Shown: positions 1 to 23,400 of the stretch, one piece after another
Layout of the letters: each line of letters starts with the position of its first letter
Numbering within the stretch: position 1 is the first letter of the stretch
Assembly: GCF_024166365.1 (NCBI RefSeq)
Contig: NC_064839.1
Coordinates: 38,452,378 to 38,516,377 of the forward strand
DNA: 64,000 bases
DNA from: Elephas maximus indicus
Taxonomy: Eukaryota > Chordata > Mammalia > Proboscidea > Elephantidae
Reading direction: 5' to 3'
The notes under the pieces: model-generated
What the model was told of the DNA's origin: nothing
The model's database searches: none
The model's input: the letters and a program-made list of their open reading frames with translations, nothing else
Position numbers and translations under genes: made by a program

Positions 1-523
1 TTCAGTATAACAATAGCAGCCATCACATATTGATCACCCACAGTGTTCCACTAGGATAGGGTTTAATCCTCACAACAACCCACTTTAGAGTGTCTTGTCC
101 AAGGCCTTCAGGTAATAAGTGGTAGAACAAGGACTTCAGCCCAGGACTGCTGGGCTCCATGATTGTGTTTCCACTACTGTCCTATGATACAGAGACCTGG
201 TAGTTGGAGGCTGGGGAGAGCGAGAGAGAGAATTCAGTTCCAAATGAGGTTGGCCAAGGATGCAAGCAGAAGTCTTAATGCCCTTGCTGGATGAAGATGA
301 GGAAAGAGAGGAGGAGAGAGACATGAGAAAAAGATTCACTCAGACCTTTATTCAAACACTCCCTTTGTGTTCTGTGGTTAATTACATCGTGACAGACACC
401 AAACCAGCCTTCCAATATCCAGGGAGGAAATCACAAAGGCTACCATCCTGGGCTAGTCCAGCTGGCCAAATGATTTTTACAGACAACGAGAAGCATCCCT
501 CATGTGCGGGCCCTGGCTTGCAC
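1..523. other. Unassigned DHODH intron 6 sequence
   Basis: Downstream of the exon 6 donor. A purine-rich GAGGAAAGAGAGGAGGAGAG tract lies near 298. No DHODH exon 7 text is found here. Confidence 0.5.
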
Positions 524-12449
<11,926 letters not shown>

Positions 12450-12487
12450 GCTCCTTCTGCCTCTGGGCCCACCCCAGTCTCGCTCCC

Positions 12488-12525
12488 ATTGGAGGAGATG
12501 GCTGCTAGCCTCCAATCCCCGCCCC
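12488..12525. promoter_or_regulatory. Opposed CCAAT boxes and GC box
   Basis: ATTGG at 12488-12492 and CCAAT at 12512-12516 face opposite ways 24 bp apart. A CCCCGCCCC box (Sp1/KLF type) follows at 12517-12525. They lie 40-75 bp upstream of the DHODH ATG, a usual position for NF-Y and Sp1 sites. Such opposed CCAAT boxes are common in bidirectional promoters. Confidence 0.45.
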
Positions 12526-12638
12526 GGAACTGCCAACTCACCAGTCGCCGGGAAGGAGGGTGGAGCGAGCGTTCCTGGGGCGAGCGCCTCAGCTACAGCG
12601 AAGGCGCTCGCCGAGCCGAGGAGCTAGTTCGGCGCTGG

Positions 12639-12650
12639 CGCGCGTGCGCA
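12639..12650. promoter_or_regulatory. NRF1-type binding palindrome
   Basis: The minus strand reads TGCGCACGCGCG, a full match to the NRF1 consensus YGCGCAYGCGCR, about 190 bp upstream of the DHODH start codon. NRF1 controls many nuclear genes for mitochondrial proteins, so it is a plausible activator of DHODH. Binding is inferred from the motif only. Confidence 0.6.
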
Positions 12651-12860
12651 AAGGCGCCGGCCTGGCCTCTGGCCCGCTTCACGGCGTTGTGGCTGAGGTG
12701 CGTTGTGGTGCCGGCCTCGGGTGAACTGCTGAGGGACCGAGGTGCAGAAGTTGGGAGGCTGAGCAGCCAGCTTGCGGCCTCGAATACGAGAGCCAGTGAG
12801 GGCCTGAGGCTCGGAGAGGGGGCAGCGGCCTGTAGAAGCCCCTGAAGTGACAGTGGACTT

Positions 12861-13065
12861 CCCCGAGGTCCCCAAGAAGAATTGAAGTGGCCACAAGTCT
12901 TCTGACTTGGGCACACTGAAGAGGCTGTAAAGCCCCCAATGCTTAGCGGAAATTACATCCTTAAAAGTCCCCGATTTTTTTTTTTTTATCTTAGTGGCCA
13001 GGCCGCACTATGACTTTTGTGAGCCCTCTTTATAAAAAGAAAAAAAATCTGTATATATATGATGT
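12861..13065. other. Unassigned sequence upstream of the DHODH promoter; 13793-14732, 15976-16534 and 16738-17087 likewise
   Basis: The intergenic stretches between promoter, SINEs and mariner elements show AT-rich sequence with no gene I can support. A (A)n(T)n pair lies at 14009-14036. Confidence 0.4.
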
Positions 13066-13228
13066 TAGGTAGCAAGGAGTGGATTCTGACTCATGGCAGA
13101 TCCTATGCGTGCGGAGTAGAACTGCTCCGTAGGGTTTTTAAGGCTGCGACCTTCATTGTCAGGCCTTGTCTTCTGAGGCGCCTCCGGGTGGGTTTGAACC
13201 CCGAATTTTTCAGCTAGTGGTGGAGGGC
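13066..13228 (-). mobile_element. AfroSINE copy, degraded
   Basis: AGTGGATTCTGACTCATGGC and GTAGAACTGCTCCGTAGGG are recognisable. The head is worn (CCTCCGGGTGGGTTTGAACC). Intergenic. Confidence 0.7.
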
Positions 13229-13579
13229 TTAATTATTTTTTATTTATTTATACTAAAAATTATGTTTTGCAGGTACATCAATATAAAGATTAATATATTA
13301 ATATTGCCTATTTAAACATTATTTGACTAAAAAGCTTATCTTTTTTTCTGACTTTGAAAGAAATCAAAGTATTTTCATGAGCCCCTGTGTTGTGGGCCTT
13401 GGTGTTGTGCCTACTGTGCCTAGTGGACAAATAGGCCTTGGTTTTGCCATGACATTCTGATGCAACAGATGTGGAAGATATTTTAAGAATACTAAGTTTC
13501 TAATCAAAACCATGAGAACGCAGCTTTGTTGGAGTGTGGTAGATTGCAGGGATTTGTGCTGATACAATGTGTCACTTTA

Positions 13580-13792
13580 AGGAGCCCTGGTGGAGCAATA
13601 GTTAAGCGCTCAGCTGCTAATTGAAAGGTTGGCAGTTTGAACGCACCAGGAGCTCCATGGGAGAAAGATGTGGCAGTGTGCCTCCATAAAGATTAAAAAA
13701 ATTACAGCCTTGGAAACCCTTTGGGGCAGTTCTACTCTGTGGCATGAGATTGCTATGAGTCGGAATCAACACCACAGCAGCCAACAACAGCA
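13580..13792 (+). mobile_element. AfroSINE copy (long form) with target duplication
   Basis: GGAGCCCTGGTGGAGCAATA head and long form with CTCCATAAAGATT. It ends in the RTE-like CCAACAACAGCA. TGTCACTTTA flanks it at 13570-13579 and 13793-13802. Intergenic. Confidence 0.9.
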
Positions 13793-14732
13793 TGTCACTT
13801 TACAGTCCTCTGGAGCAATCATGTCCCACTCAGGAATTCTGTAAGCCCTTACTTTGAACAATGTCCTGGTTGTTGGACAACTTCTGTAGACACACTAAAT
13901 GTTAACAGCATTAATTATGATTGTTGTTTGGAGGCTCTGCAGCCACCGGTGCCATTGCCTGCAGTCGTATTGTTCTTCCCTAGGTACTCTTCTGTCAGCT
14001 TAACTGATAAAAAAAAAAAAAAAAAATTTTTTTTTTACTGATGCCCATCTGAAAATAACTGATAATAGCTGGGCTATTGACATAGAAATTAGAGCAAAAG
14101 AGGGAGTGTTTGAAACGTTTTTAACTGAAGCCATTTTTTTCATTTCACCATTTTATGAAGGTAGCTAATTGGAAATAAATTCATAGATCTACTGACACCT
14201 TTAGAGATAGGTTCTACTGCAGTAATTCACATGCTAGGTGTCTCAGAGTCCACATACAATAAAAATAATTGAAAATGTTTATCAAGCTAATAATTATGCT
14301 TATCAGTCTGCCTTCCTTTTACATTTTAATGTACTAAATTAATTCTGCATAGTTAGTCTACATAAATTACTACTCAACCTAGACAAAAGACTACTTAAAT
14401 GTTGATTCTTTGGTTCTAAGTAATGATCTGACCAACTTTTCGATTGTTTAAACTTTGTATTCAGAGTATGTGTGCTGTAGGTAAAGCACACGTTAAGAGA
14501 ATATATCAGGCACTGTGAAAAAGGGTTGAAATGTAGGTTACAGAACTGTGTAAGATACCTGAGCTGACAATCAGAGAAGATTCTATCAGCATCAAGTTTT
14601 ACATAAAAATACATTAAACTATATATGTATATGTGTGTGTACACAAAAAGGCTTCAGTTAAACACATTTCAAACACCTTTGTCTTCTTATCTAAATTATA
14701 TATACATATATATATATGTATAGATATATATA

Positions 14733-15469
14733 CAGACATGTGTCGGTTCACATCCACGATACAGTCTGTGAAATAGTACATTATGTGATTTGGATATTGT
14801 GTGAACACCGTATTATATACAGGTAGTTCCTGGAGTACAAATGAGTTGCATTTCTGTCTTTAAGTCGAATTTGTACATAAATCGGAATAGTTAGGTACGG
14901 TTTGTATTTAACATCAGTTAGATGTTTGTCTTAGTATGTAGTGACCTTTCTATGCATAAAAAATATTAAAGAAATACTTCCAGATACACTAGAACATCTT
15001 TAATACAGTAATAATGTTTTTATGCGTGTCACAAAGTAGTGCCCTTTTGTTATTACAAACCATTGTATGTACCTCAAATTTTTAATATAACAGGCTTTAC
15101 AGGGGTTGGTTCATAACTACGGGTTATACATAAGTCAGACATTCATAACCCAGGGATGATAGAAAGTACAGTACAGTACAAAATAAGCCAGTATCATAGG
15201 CATTTATTATGACTATCAAGGCATATATATTATAAATTATGTATGTAGTGTAGCATTATACGCCTGGCAGCACAATCGCTTTGTATAGGAGAGACACGAG
15301 GTACACATGCTGCGTGTGGGAAACCGTTGTGTTTGCTACATCTGGTTATATCGGAAATGTTCAGTTCTCCAATCAGGATTTCTGTCTGAACTCTGTTATA
15401 ACCTTATAGGACCACACACGTATATGCAGTCAGATGTTGCCCAAACAGATGTTACATGATGCATGACTG
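14733..15469. mobile_element. Tc1/mariner-like element with TA target duplication
   Basis: The left end CAGACATGTGTCGGTTCACATC and the reverse complement of the right end CAGTCATGCATCATGTAACATC are matching terminal inverted repeats, flanked by TA on each side. A second element lies inside. Degraded, with no transposase frame. Confidence 0.6.
14820..15170. mobile_element. Second mariner-like element nested in the first
   Basis: It starts CAGGTAGTTCCTGGAGTAC after TA and ends near CATAACCCAGGGATGATAG. The ends are rough inverted repeats, and the middle repeats the AAGTCGAATTTGTACATAA / TACATAAGTCAGACATTC inverted theme. It divides the outer element, so it is younger. Confidence 0.45.
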
Positions 15470-15714
15470 TATGTGTGTATATGTATATGGAAATTAGCAC
15501 TTCGTGAACTTTGAGAACTGGAAGTATCCTGCACCCAGGTAATTCCATTGCAGTACAGTCTTGGTAAGGGTTGACTCTTCTGCTTGGACACCTTCCAAAT
15601 ACATTGCAAACTCTTTATCCTGGCATTTAAAACATTTCAGTTTTCTGGTTTCAGTTCCCACTACACACACATATACATGCATAGAATTATTTCTTTCCCT
15701 TTATAGAGACCTTC

Positions 15715-15975
15715 CACTTTCCTACCTCTGTGCATTATTCCTGTTGACTCCTCTGCCAAGATGTCCTTTTCATCTGCCTAAATACGTCCATTCTTATATG
15801 TCCCATTCAAATGCTGGAAATAATTTCTTCGTCGTCTGAACTTTCATAGCACTGTGATGGTACTTTTCACTGTCTTTATCGATTACAATTATTATGTCTT
15901 TTCTTTCCTATTTAAATTATAAACTATTTGGAAGTAGAGACCACACCATATATATCCTTTAATTGATGACTGCAG
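15715..15975 (+). mobile_element. L2 LINE fragment
   Basis: CCTCTGCCAAGATGTCCTTT, CATTCAAATGCTGGAAATAA, then ACTATTTGGAAGTAGAGACC. Worn L2 text between the two genes. Confidence 0.5.
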
Positions 15976-16534
15976 TGTTTTTCGAACTGAGAAATGTATT
16001 CTTGGGTCTGTGCTTTAGAGAATTTTTGATTCTGGTGTTCACTACCATAGTCATTTTAAAAAGTAATATAAGCATAGTCTGGATCCTTTAGATAACCACC
16101 TTAACACTGAAACCTGCCAAGAGATTTCAGTGCTCATGTTTTTTTGCATCTATGATCACATTTTGGCACCAAGAAAGAAAACTGGCTGTAATACATAAAT
16201 GATGGGGGTACAACAGGCAGAAACCAGATGGCATGCTATATGAACAAAGGTTAAATAAAGAAAAGTGGTGAAAGAATTGAATTTCTTCTACAGCATGAAA
16301 TAGAGTGAATGCCAAATGCAAAAGAACCTGTGTGGTCATAAGCCAGAACTGTGTTTATCTGGCAAGTGACTATTTAGTTCAGCAAAATTTGAATTTCATT
16401 GGTTTTCAGTTTTGTATTCAATTTTTATTCATTCTTTCATCAAATATTTATTCTGTGGTTTTATGGTTGTATAAGAGCTTTAGCATAGAGTTTATGCCAA
16501 GTTTTATGCTTGCATGTATTTAAGAAACAGAATA

Positions 16535-16737
16535 CCAAAACCAAACCCATTGCTCTTGAGTCAATTCCAACTTATAGCAACCCTATAAAACAGAGTAGAA
16601 CTGTCCCAAAGTGCTTCCAAGACTGTGATCCTTACAGAATCAGACTGCCACATCTTTCTACCATGGAACGGCTGGTGGGTTAGCAGCCTTTTGGTTAGCA
16701 GCCAAGTATGTATCCACTGTGCTACCAGGGCTCCCAA
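16535..16737 (-). mobile_element. AfroSINE copy (long form)
   Basis: AACCAAACCCATTGCTCTTG at the tail, GACTGCCACATCTTTCTACC for the long insert, GTGCTACCAGGGCTCC for the head. About 415 bp upstream of the PKD1L3 ATG. Confidence 0.85.
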
Positions 16738-17087
16738 GGAACAACACAGAATAATTTAAATCAACCCTGCAAAAATAATTTTCTTCAAAAAAACACATTA
16801 CTCAATTTTTAGCAACACTGACTTGGATATTCATCAACCTCTACCCCCGTATTGCTTAGACTTAGCAAATAAAGATCTATTACAAAGCTAAAGGCATAAC
16901 CAGTTGTGTAGACACAGGTGGTGTCCCAGCTGTAATAGCCCATTGCTTTATTGATCTCTGCTATTTGTTTTCAGCTTACAGGAACCCCATCTGGGCCCCT
17001 AAAACAAAACGAAACAAAACCTTTTGTCTTCTTGACAAATTATTCCCAATTCCAAAAAGAATAATCTTAATAAATAAGACACACCCG

Positions 17088-17106
17088 CCAATAATATATT
17101 AAAAGG
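17088..17106 (+). promoter_or_regulatory. Candidate PKD1L3 core promoter (CCAAT plus TATA-like)
   Basis: CCAAT at 17088 runs into an AT-rich TATATTAAAAGG at 17095-17106, about 50 bp before the ATG. If used as a TATA box it would give a 5' UTR of only 20-25 nt, so a more distant start or upstream exon is equally possible. AT-rich matches arise easily by chance. Confidence 0.25.
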
Positions 17107-17152
17107 ACCAGGCAGCTGCTGGACCCCCAGACATTTCTTGCTCATAGGGAGA

Positions 17153-17444
17153 ATGTTCTTCAAAGGGAGAACCTGGCTTTGGTTATTTATCAGAACAAGT
17201 ATCATTCTAGGAAGTGGATTAAATAGCCCAGAGCAACATGGAAAAAATAATTGTTATCAGGTTAACAGTTTTCAATGCAGCTTTAAGGAAGCAGAAGATT
17301 ACTGTCATGCCCAGAGAGGATACCTTGCTTACCCTTGGAACCAGGAAGTTCAAGATCTCATCTGGGACTTTTTGGAAGAAGGGAAGAAGTGGTGGATTGG
17401 GCAAAAATTAATAGTACTGAGAAAACATCAACAAAGCAACCCAG
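17153..17444 (+). CDS. PKD1L3: PKD1L3 exon 1: start codon, signal peptide, first half of lectin-like domain
   Basis: 97 codons plus one base, with donor GTACAG. It begins [20 protein letters not shown] (hydrophobic signal peptide), then [22 protein letters not shown] and KKWWIGQ, the WIG-type core of C-type lectin folds. The upstream in-frame TTG codons are not used; the ATG at 17153 has purine context. Confidence 0.93.
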
Positions 17445-20400
17445 GTACAGCTCTAAGATTTAGTGTTTAAGAAGGAAACTTCCTTACTTTTACTCTGGGA
17501 CTGGAAAAAAGAAGACAAATTTAAATCCTACTGCTTTTGTGTACAGAAAAAATAAGTCACTTCATCACCATCATTCCTCTGAAATGTTGCCATTTTTGTG
17601 CTACAGCCTTTGATTTGTCTTTGTAATGAAAGTGATGAGATTTTTCTCAAATGAAATTTTTAACCTCAAGTTAACTTGCCTAATATTTCACTAAAAATAC
17701 TGTGAAAGACTATGAAGAGAGAAACCTTTTATGGTAATGTTTTTTCTAATAGATAAACATCTTTTCATTATTCTCACTTCTAAGTTTCCTGACACAGAAA
17801 CTAAGAGAGAAATTATCTGCTACTATTTTTCTTACATAGATATTTTCAAAATACGCAGCATAATCTTTGCAGTCTTAAAGAAAAATCCAAGGCATTATTA
17901 CATCATTGTCATCTTCCTTAAAAGCCTAGTAAAATTAATAGTAAGCTTTGTGATAAAGAACACGTAATATGAAAAATGAACCATCTATAATATGTGGGGG
18001 GAAATCCTAAATCCTGTTTTTTTTCATCTATTGGAAGCTTTCAAATTTGGTTTTCAGATTAACTTTTTTCAAAATGTCTGACTTTTGAGTGTGAGGCTTA
18101 TCTAGGTGTGGTCTCCCTTCAACAGATGTTGCAGCCCACCATGCCACAAAGCCCACCAACTGCACCTACGTGTCCAGAAACTCTAGTTTTATCTTATCAA
18201 AAGTGGACTCCTGCTTACTGGAGCATTATTTCATTTGCCAGGCTGGTAAGTGGTAAAACTACATGCTGACAAAGACCTAAATTTTGAAAACTCTTCTAAT
18301 TAAGGAGAATATGTGGGAGTATTTGTTAAATGGTCTGTGAGTGATAGATCATAGGGTGGATGTAGGGATTTTGATTTTCATTATCTTGACTGGAGTGATA
18401 AACTCTGTTTATTTGGAGCGCCTTCCATGTGCATCCCACTCTAGTAGTTGGAAAAGAGCTGTGCCTTGATATTACCATCATATCTTAACTCGGATGGAGT
18501 TTGAGAAAAGTTATATTGACAACCAACATTTTCCACCTGTACATCCCTGATCCATTTAGGAATTGGGGCTTTGGAGGGAAGAGTACAAAAGCAAAGGAGG
18601 AAAAGAGAGAAGTACTGTGTAGGAAAAAGAGAAGGTGAGGAGGGAGGGAGCTGGTATCAGTTAGAAATTTGCTTCCTCAGAAATAGATCAGAATTAAGCT
18701 TTATATGTATGTATTTGTCTGTGTGTGTGTGTATAGTTTTTGTTTTGTTACTTATTTATATTATTAACTTTTATTGAGCTTCAAGTGAACGTTTACAAAT
18801 CAAGTCAGACTGTCACATACAGGTTTATATACACCTTACTCCGTACTCCCACTTGCTCTCCCCCTAATGAGTCAGCCCTTCCAGTCTCTCCTTTCGTGAC
18901 AATTTTGCCAGCTTCCAACTCTCTCTACCCTCCCATCCCCCCTCCAGACAGGAGATGCCAACACAGTCTCAAGTGTCCACTTGATATAATTAGCTCACTC
19001 TTCATCAGCATCTCTCTCCTACCCACTGTCCAGTTGTTTTGTTTTTTTAACTAAGTAATGTTTTCCCTGATGGTGGTTTCTGCTTTCATATTCACATAAA
19101 CCATTTATTCTTAGCTCAGTGAATTCTCAGAAACTTTAAGATGTCTCAGATTGTCTAGGTGAAAGTATTGTTCCAGATTTTTAAAAAATCACGAATACAT
19201 TCTTATTGAAATCTGAAGCATCTATGTGTAAGTAAAACAGAACACATTGCAATCTTTCTCTATTACAACAAGGGGAAAAAAAGCATCACCTTCAAACAGA
19301 AATATTCAAAGCACCTGATATCTCGATGTATTTCAATTTATAGGTTCAAGCCACTCATTCTTCAGCTTTTCAAGCCCTTTGTGATCTGTTTGTCTTGTTT
19401 GCCCAGTATACCATGCTGTCGTTAAGGAGGCTGAAGTTTTAAGCCTAATCTCTGCAATAATCAAGAGGTCATGTGTTTCATCCTCACAAACTGCACCCCT
19501 AATATTGACCAGCCATCTTACATTTGTGAACCGTATTTCATCTTTGTAGGAGGTTAATCAGTGCAACTTAACTCCAGAATTAGAAAAGCAACTCCTAATA
19601 TATATAGCCCAATTGATGATGTTTATCCATTCATTTTTCACTCCTTGAGAGTTTTTAGACATTCTCAGCTAATCTCAGTTTTTGAATAAAAATGGTATAA
19701 TAATTTATATACTTACAGGAGAATATTGCTATGGAATATACAATGTTGGAGACACTCTTGGACAGAGAAAATTCTATTCAATTAATCTAAGCAAATTATA
19801 CAAATTCTGAACCTACATTCCCACAATGAGTGGAAGTAGGTTACCATGGTTAAGAGCTCAGGCTCTGGAGTCAGACTTCCTGGATTCAAGACTTGATTCT
19901 GTGATTTTTCAGTTGTGGCACCTTGGGCACGTAACTTAAGCTCTATACAATCCAATTTCCTTCAAATCGTTGTTATGAGGATCAAATATTGTAAGAACAT
20001 TTGGCACAATATTGTTATTATTGCTGTTATATTATTGTTACATTATTGTACAATTTCTAATTTTTTTTCAAAGGTTATTTTCTTCTCCTGGGTGGCCGTC
20101 CATTTATATCAAAAGTGAAAGCATGCTTGAAGATCCAACTTTGCTAGTTACCTTTGAAGCTAACATATTAGGATAATTTAATTGCTTAGAAATTTTAAGA
20201 AATAACTATTAATGTAATAGTGTTTGTATATTTTATTATGAACTTCTGAAATGCTTTTTTCAAAATAACATTTTAATGAGAGAAGTGTTTGTAAAGGTCT
20301 TCCTTAACATTCAAAAAATAAATCAAATATTTAGTATTATAATACAGTATTATTGAGGTTACAAATTATCACACTTGAATAATTGAACTCCTGATCATGA

Positions 20401-23400
20401 GACCAGTCATAGTTGTCTGTCTCTTAACACAGGAAAAATAACATGCTGGAACAATGTACTTTATCTGAGCTAGTGTACAACTAGAGGGATTCACTTGAGT
20501 AGGAGCACAGAGTTTACAGGAACAGGAGAGAAGGCAGAATCTATAGGTACAGTTGTTGGTAGATGGATGGATTTGGAGGGAGGAGTCTGTGGAAGGGCTT
20601 TTTGATTGCTTCAATTTTCTCCTTTGAGGTAGAAAGCAATTTTATCACCTGAAAGTGAGGTTAGGGAAGGCTCCTAGGCACTGGAAATTGAGTAGAGAGG
20701 AGGAAATGGAAAGAGTTATCTAGGAGAGCGGGCAAGTAAAAGGATAATTTCTTGAAGAAGAATCAGCACAAAGCTGTTTCCTAGGAGGCAGACACTAGCT
20801 GCTATCTTCCTTCCCCACGGCACTCTGTTTCTCTGCTGAGTTCAGTAATTCCTGCAATGTCACACAAAACTCATGATTCTGTTATGTGATTTATTACAGC
20901 AAAGGATACAACTCAGGAGTAACTCAGGATAGGAACAGGCAGGAATAACAGGATACAACTCAGGACTAGCTCAGGAACATCATGAAGAAGTGCTCAGGCA
21001 AGGCAGAAAGGTCCTCAAAGTAGAGGGCTTGTCCCTTCCCCTGGAAGATCTCCTTCAAGGATTCTCTCCTTCAGAAAACTTCTTGATGTTTCAGTGTTTC
21101 AGGCTTTTATCAGCCAGCCCACACACTCATTACTGATTACTAGGTGGGTTCCCAGACAGACTGGTTCTCACCCATTAATACAAACACTCAGGTGTGACCA
21201 AAATAGACCAACTACTGTAAGAGTTGTTTCACAGAAGCCAGGGACAAAGGCCAAACTGCTTGAGGTAACCAAAACCCCAAACTCATTTTTGTTGGGTTAA
21301 TTCCGACCCATAGCGATGGTATCGGACAGAGTAGAACTGCCCCACAGGGTTTCCAGGGAGCAGCTGGTGGATTCAAACTGCCAGCCTTTTGATTAGCAGC
21401 TGAGCTCTTAACCACAGCACCATCAGGGCTCCGCTTGAGGTAAAGTAACTCTTAACCTCACAAAGAGTAAATAGATTTAGGAAACAATATGAGCGCCAGG
21501 CAGGCCACTGGAGGTTCATAGTCCTGTATTTAAATTGAGATGTAGCCAATATGGCTAGATGATTTTCTCTAATCATGTTTAGCAGCATGCATAAGAAACT
21601 CTTGCAAATGTACTCAAGGAGGCATATTCAAGAGTGTTATTGCCCACAACCTCCTTTATTTTTTGTAACAATAAGAGTTTACAATACAGAGAATATAAGG
21701 CTAATATGTTATATCTTAATCTGAATTTAATTCTCTGTCTTCTCAATGGTGACGCAATTGGTGGACCTAATTTTGAGATGCTGGATATTATTAGGTGAAG
21801 TGACTTCGCTCCAGAGCAAAAGGGCTTCTGAAGAATTCCTAGGTTTGTTTGTTTTTTAAACTAGATTAAAAAAAAATTTTTTTTAAACTAGATAGTAATC
21901 TCTAAATTGTGTTTTCCTTGTGTGCCTATAATGAATAAGTTGTGTTTTCTTTATGTACATGTAATGATTATTCTGTAGATTTACATCCAGAGCTATTTAT
22001 CCTATAAATTAAAAACTTTTTCATCGGACTCCAAATAGATGCCTTTTCGGACCCAGATGCCAGTCATGAAAGAAATGGAGGTAATTCTCATTTACCACAG
22101 AGACCTAAGAAGACAAAAAGAGAAGTCACAACACTGAGAAGCAAATTGACCTCAGGTAAGGTCTTATTCCTATACAAATCCTAAAATCAATGAAAGCAAC
22201 TCCTGCCCTAAAAAACAAACAAACAAAAAACACATTGCTGTCAAGTGGATTCCAACTACGGCAACCCTATAGGACAGATTAGAACTGCCCCATAGCGTTT
22301 CCAAGGAGTGCCTGGTGGATTCGAACTGCCAATCTTTAGGTTAGCAGCCATAGCTCTTAACCACTATGCCACCAGGGTTTCCTAAAGGCTGGACTAAATT
22401 AATACTGAAATGTTCTCAATAAATATTTGTTGCATTTGTCTGATCTTAATATTTCAATCTTTGCTTTAATTTTATGTACATATTTTCTTGCTATGCCTTT
22501 AGCCATGTTCTTTTCACATATGCCCAAATAAAATACAAGATTTATTCCTCCCCCACAAAATTTTTTATCAAAAAAGAGTCTTCTTAGAGTAAAGCCCTTG
22601 CAAAGCTTTTCAGATTTTATTGTTCTCTCTGTTACTTTGAAAAACAAATACTATTTGGGGAAGATGCATTAGCCTGAAATGACCTCATCAATAGTTCTGT
22701 TGAATGATTATACAGATCACTTGACAGATGGGTAAAAATGTCTGTCTTCGGGGCAGATTATCTAATAGGCAAGGTAAGCACAGTGCTTACCTTGCTTATC
22801 AGATCATCTGTAATGAACAACTTCATCTAAGATACAGTGAAACCCATGTGAAATTGCTCACTAAAGATTAGTAAGTAAGCCCCTGCTTACCTTGCTTGCC
22901 AGGTGATCTGCCCCTGTCAGGAATTGTAAATTTGAAAAAAAGGGTTTGATTCTGTAGGAAGGTATTGTGGGGTTGGGAGAAAGACAGATGCCAGCCACAC
23001 CTAGGAGAATCTTTGATGTAGTGAAAAAATGAGAAACTGTTCCCCTACAGGTGATCTGGTAAGCAAGATAAGCACCAAGCTATTGGATAATCCTTTGACG
23101 GCAGTGGTTTGGTGGGTTAGGTAAAAAAAAAAAAAGAGAGAGAGACAAACAAATTGAAAGTGATTTTATTCCTCAGGGTATGACCTCACAACTACAAGTG
23201 TTACAAGTTCTTGTAAACAAGCCTTTTAAATATCACTTAAAAGAACAATTGAGAAGGTGTTACTGTTGCTTAAAGATCATGAGTATATTTACAGAATAAA
23301 TGGGAAAACAGACTTTTCTGAATGTTACGTAAATGGGTACTTGTGACTTGAGGAAAAAAGTATTTAGGGAAAGCCTCAGATGAAAGTGAAAATGATGTAT

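Larger units (their letters stand above)
12455..12860. promoter_or_regulatory. GC-rich, CpG-dense promoter of DHODH (possibly bidirectional)
   Basis: The only strongly CpG-rich stretch of the window begins a few bases upstream of the DHODH ATG. It lacks a TATA box, as usual for housekeeping mitochondrial genes. An open plus-strand frame across it (12489-12845) looks like a composition effect and not a gene. Transcription in the plus direction is possible but not shown by the sequence. Confidence 0.8.

Noticed and set aside
12489-12845. 118-codon plus-strand open frame across the CpG-rich promoter
   Set aside because: GC-rich promoters carry long chance frames in several registers. The overlapping minus-strand frames (12593-12939) are equally open, and the product has low-complexity Arg/Ala composition with no known domain.
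17138-17152. Earlier start for PKD1L3 at the upstream in-frame TTG
   Set aside because: The ATG at 17153 gives the MFFKG N-terminus known from human and a good purine at -3. Non-ATG starts are rare.
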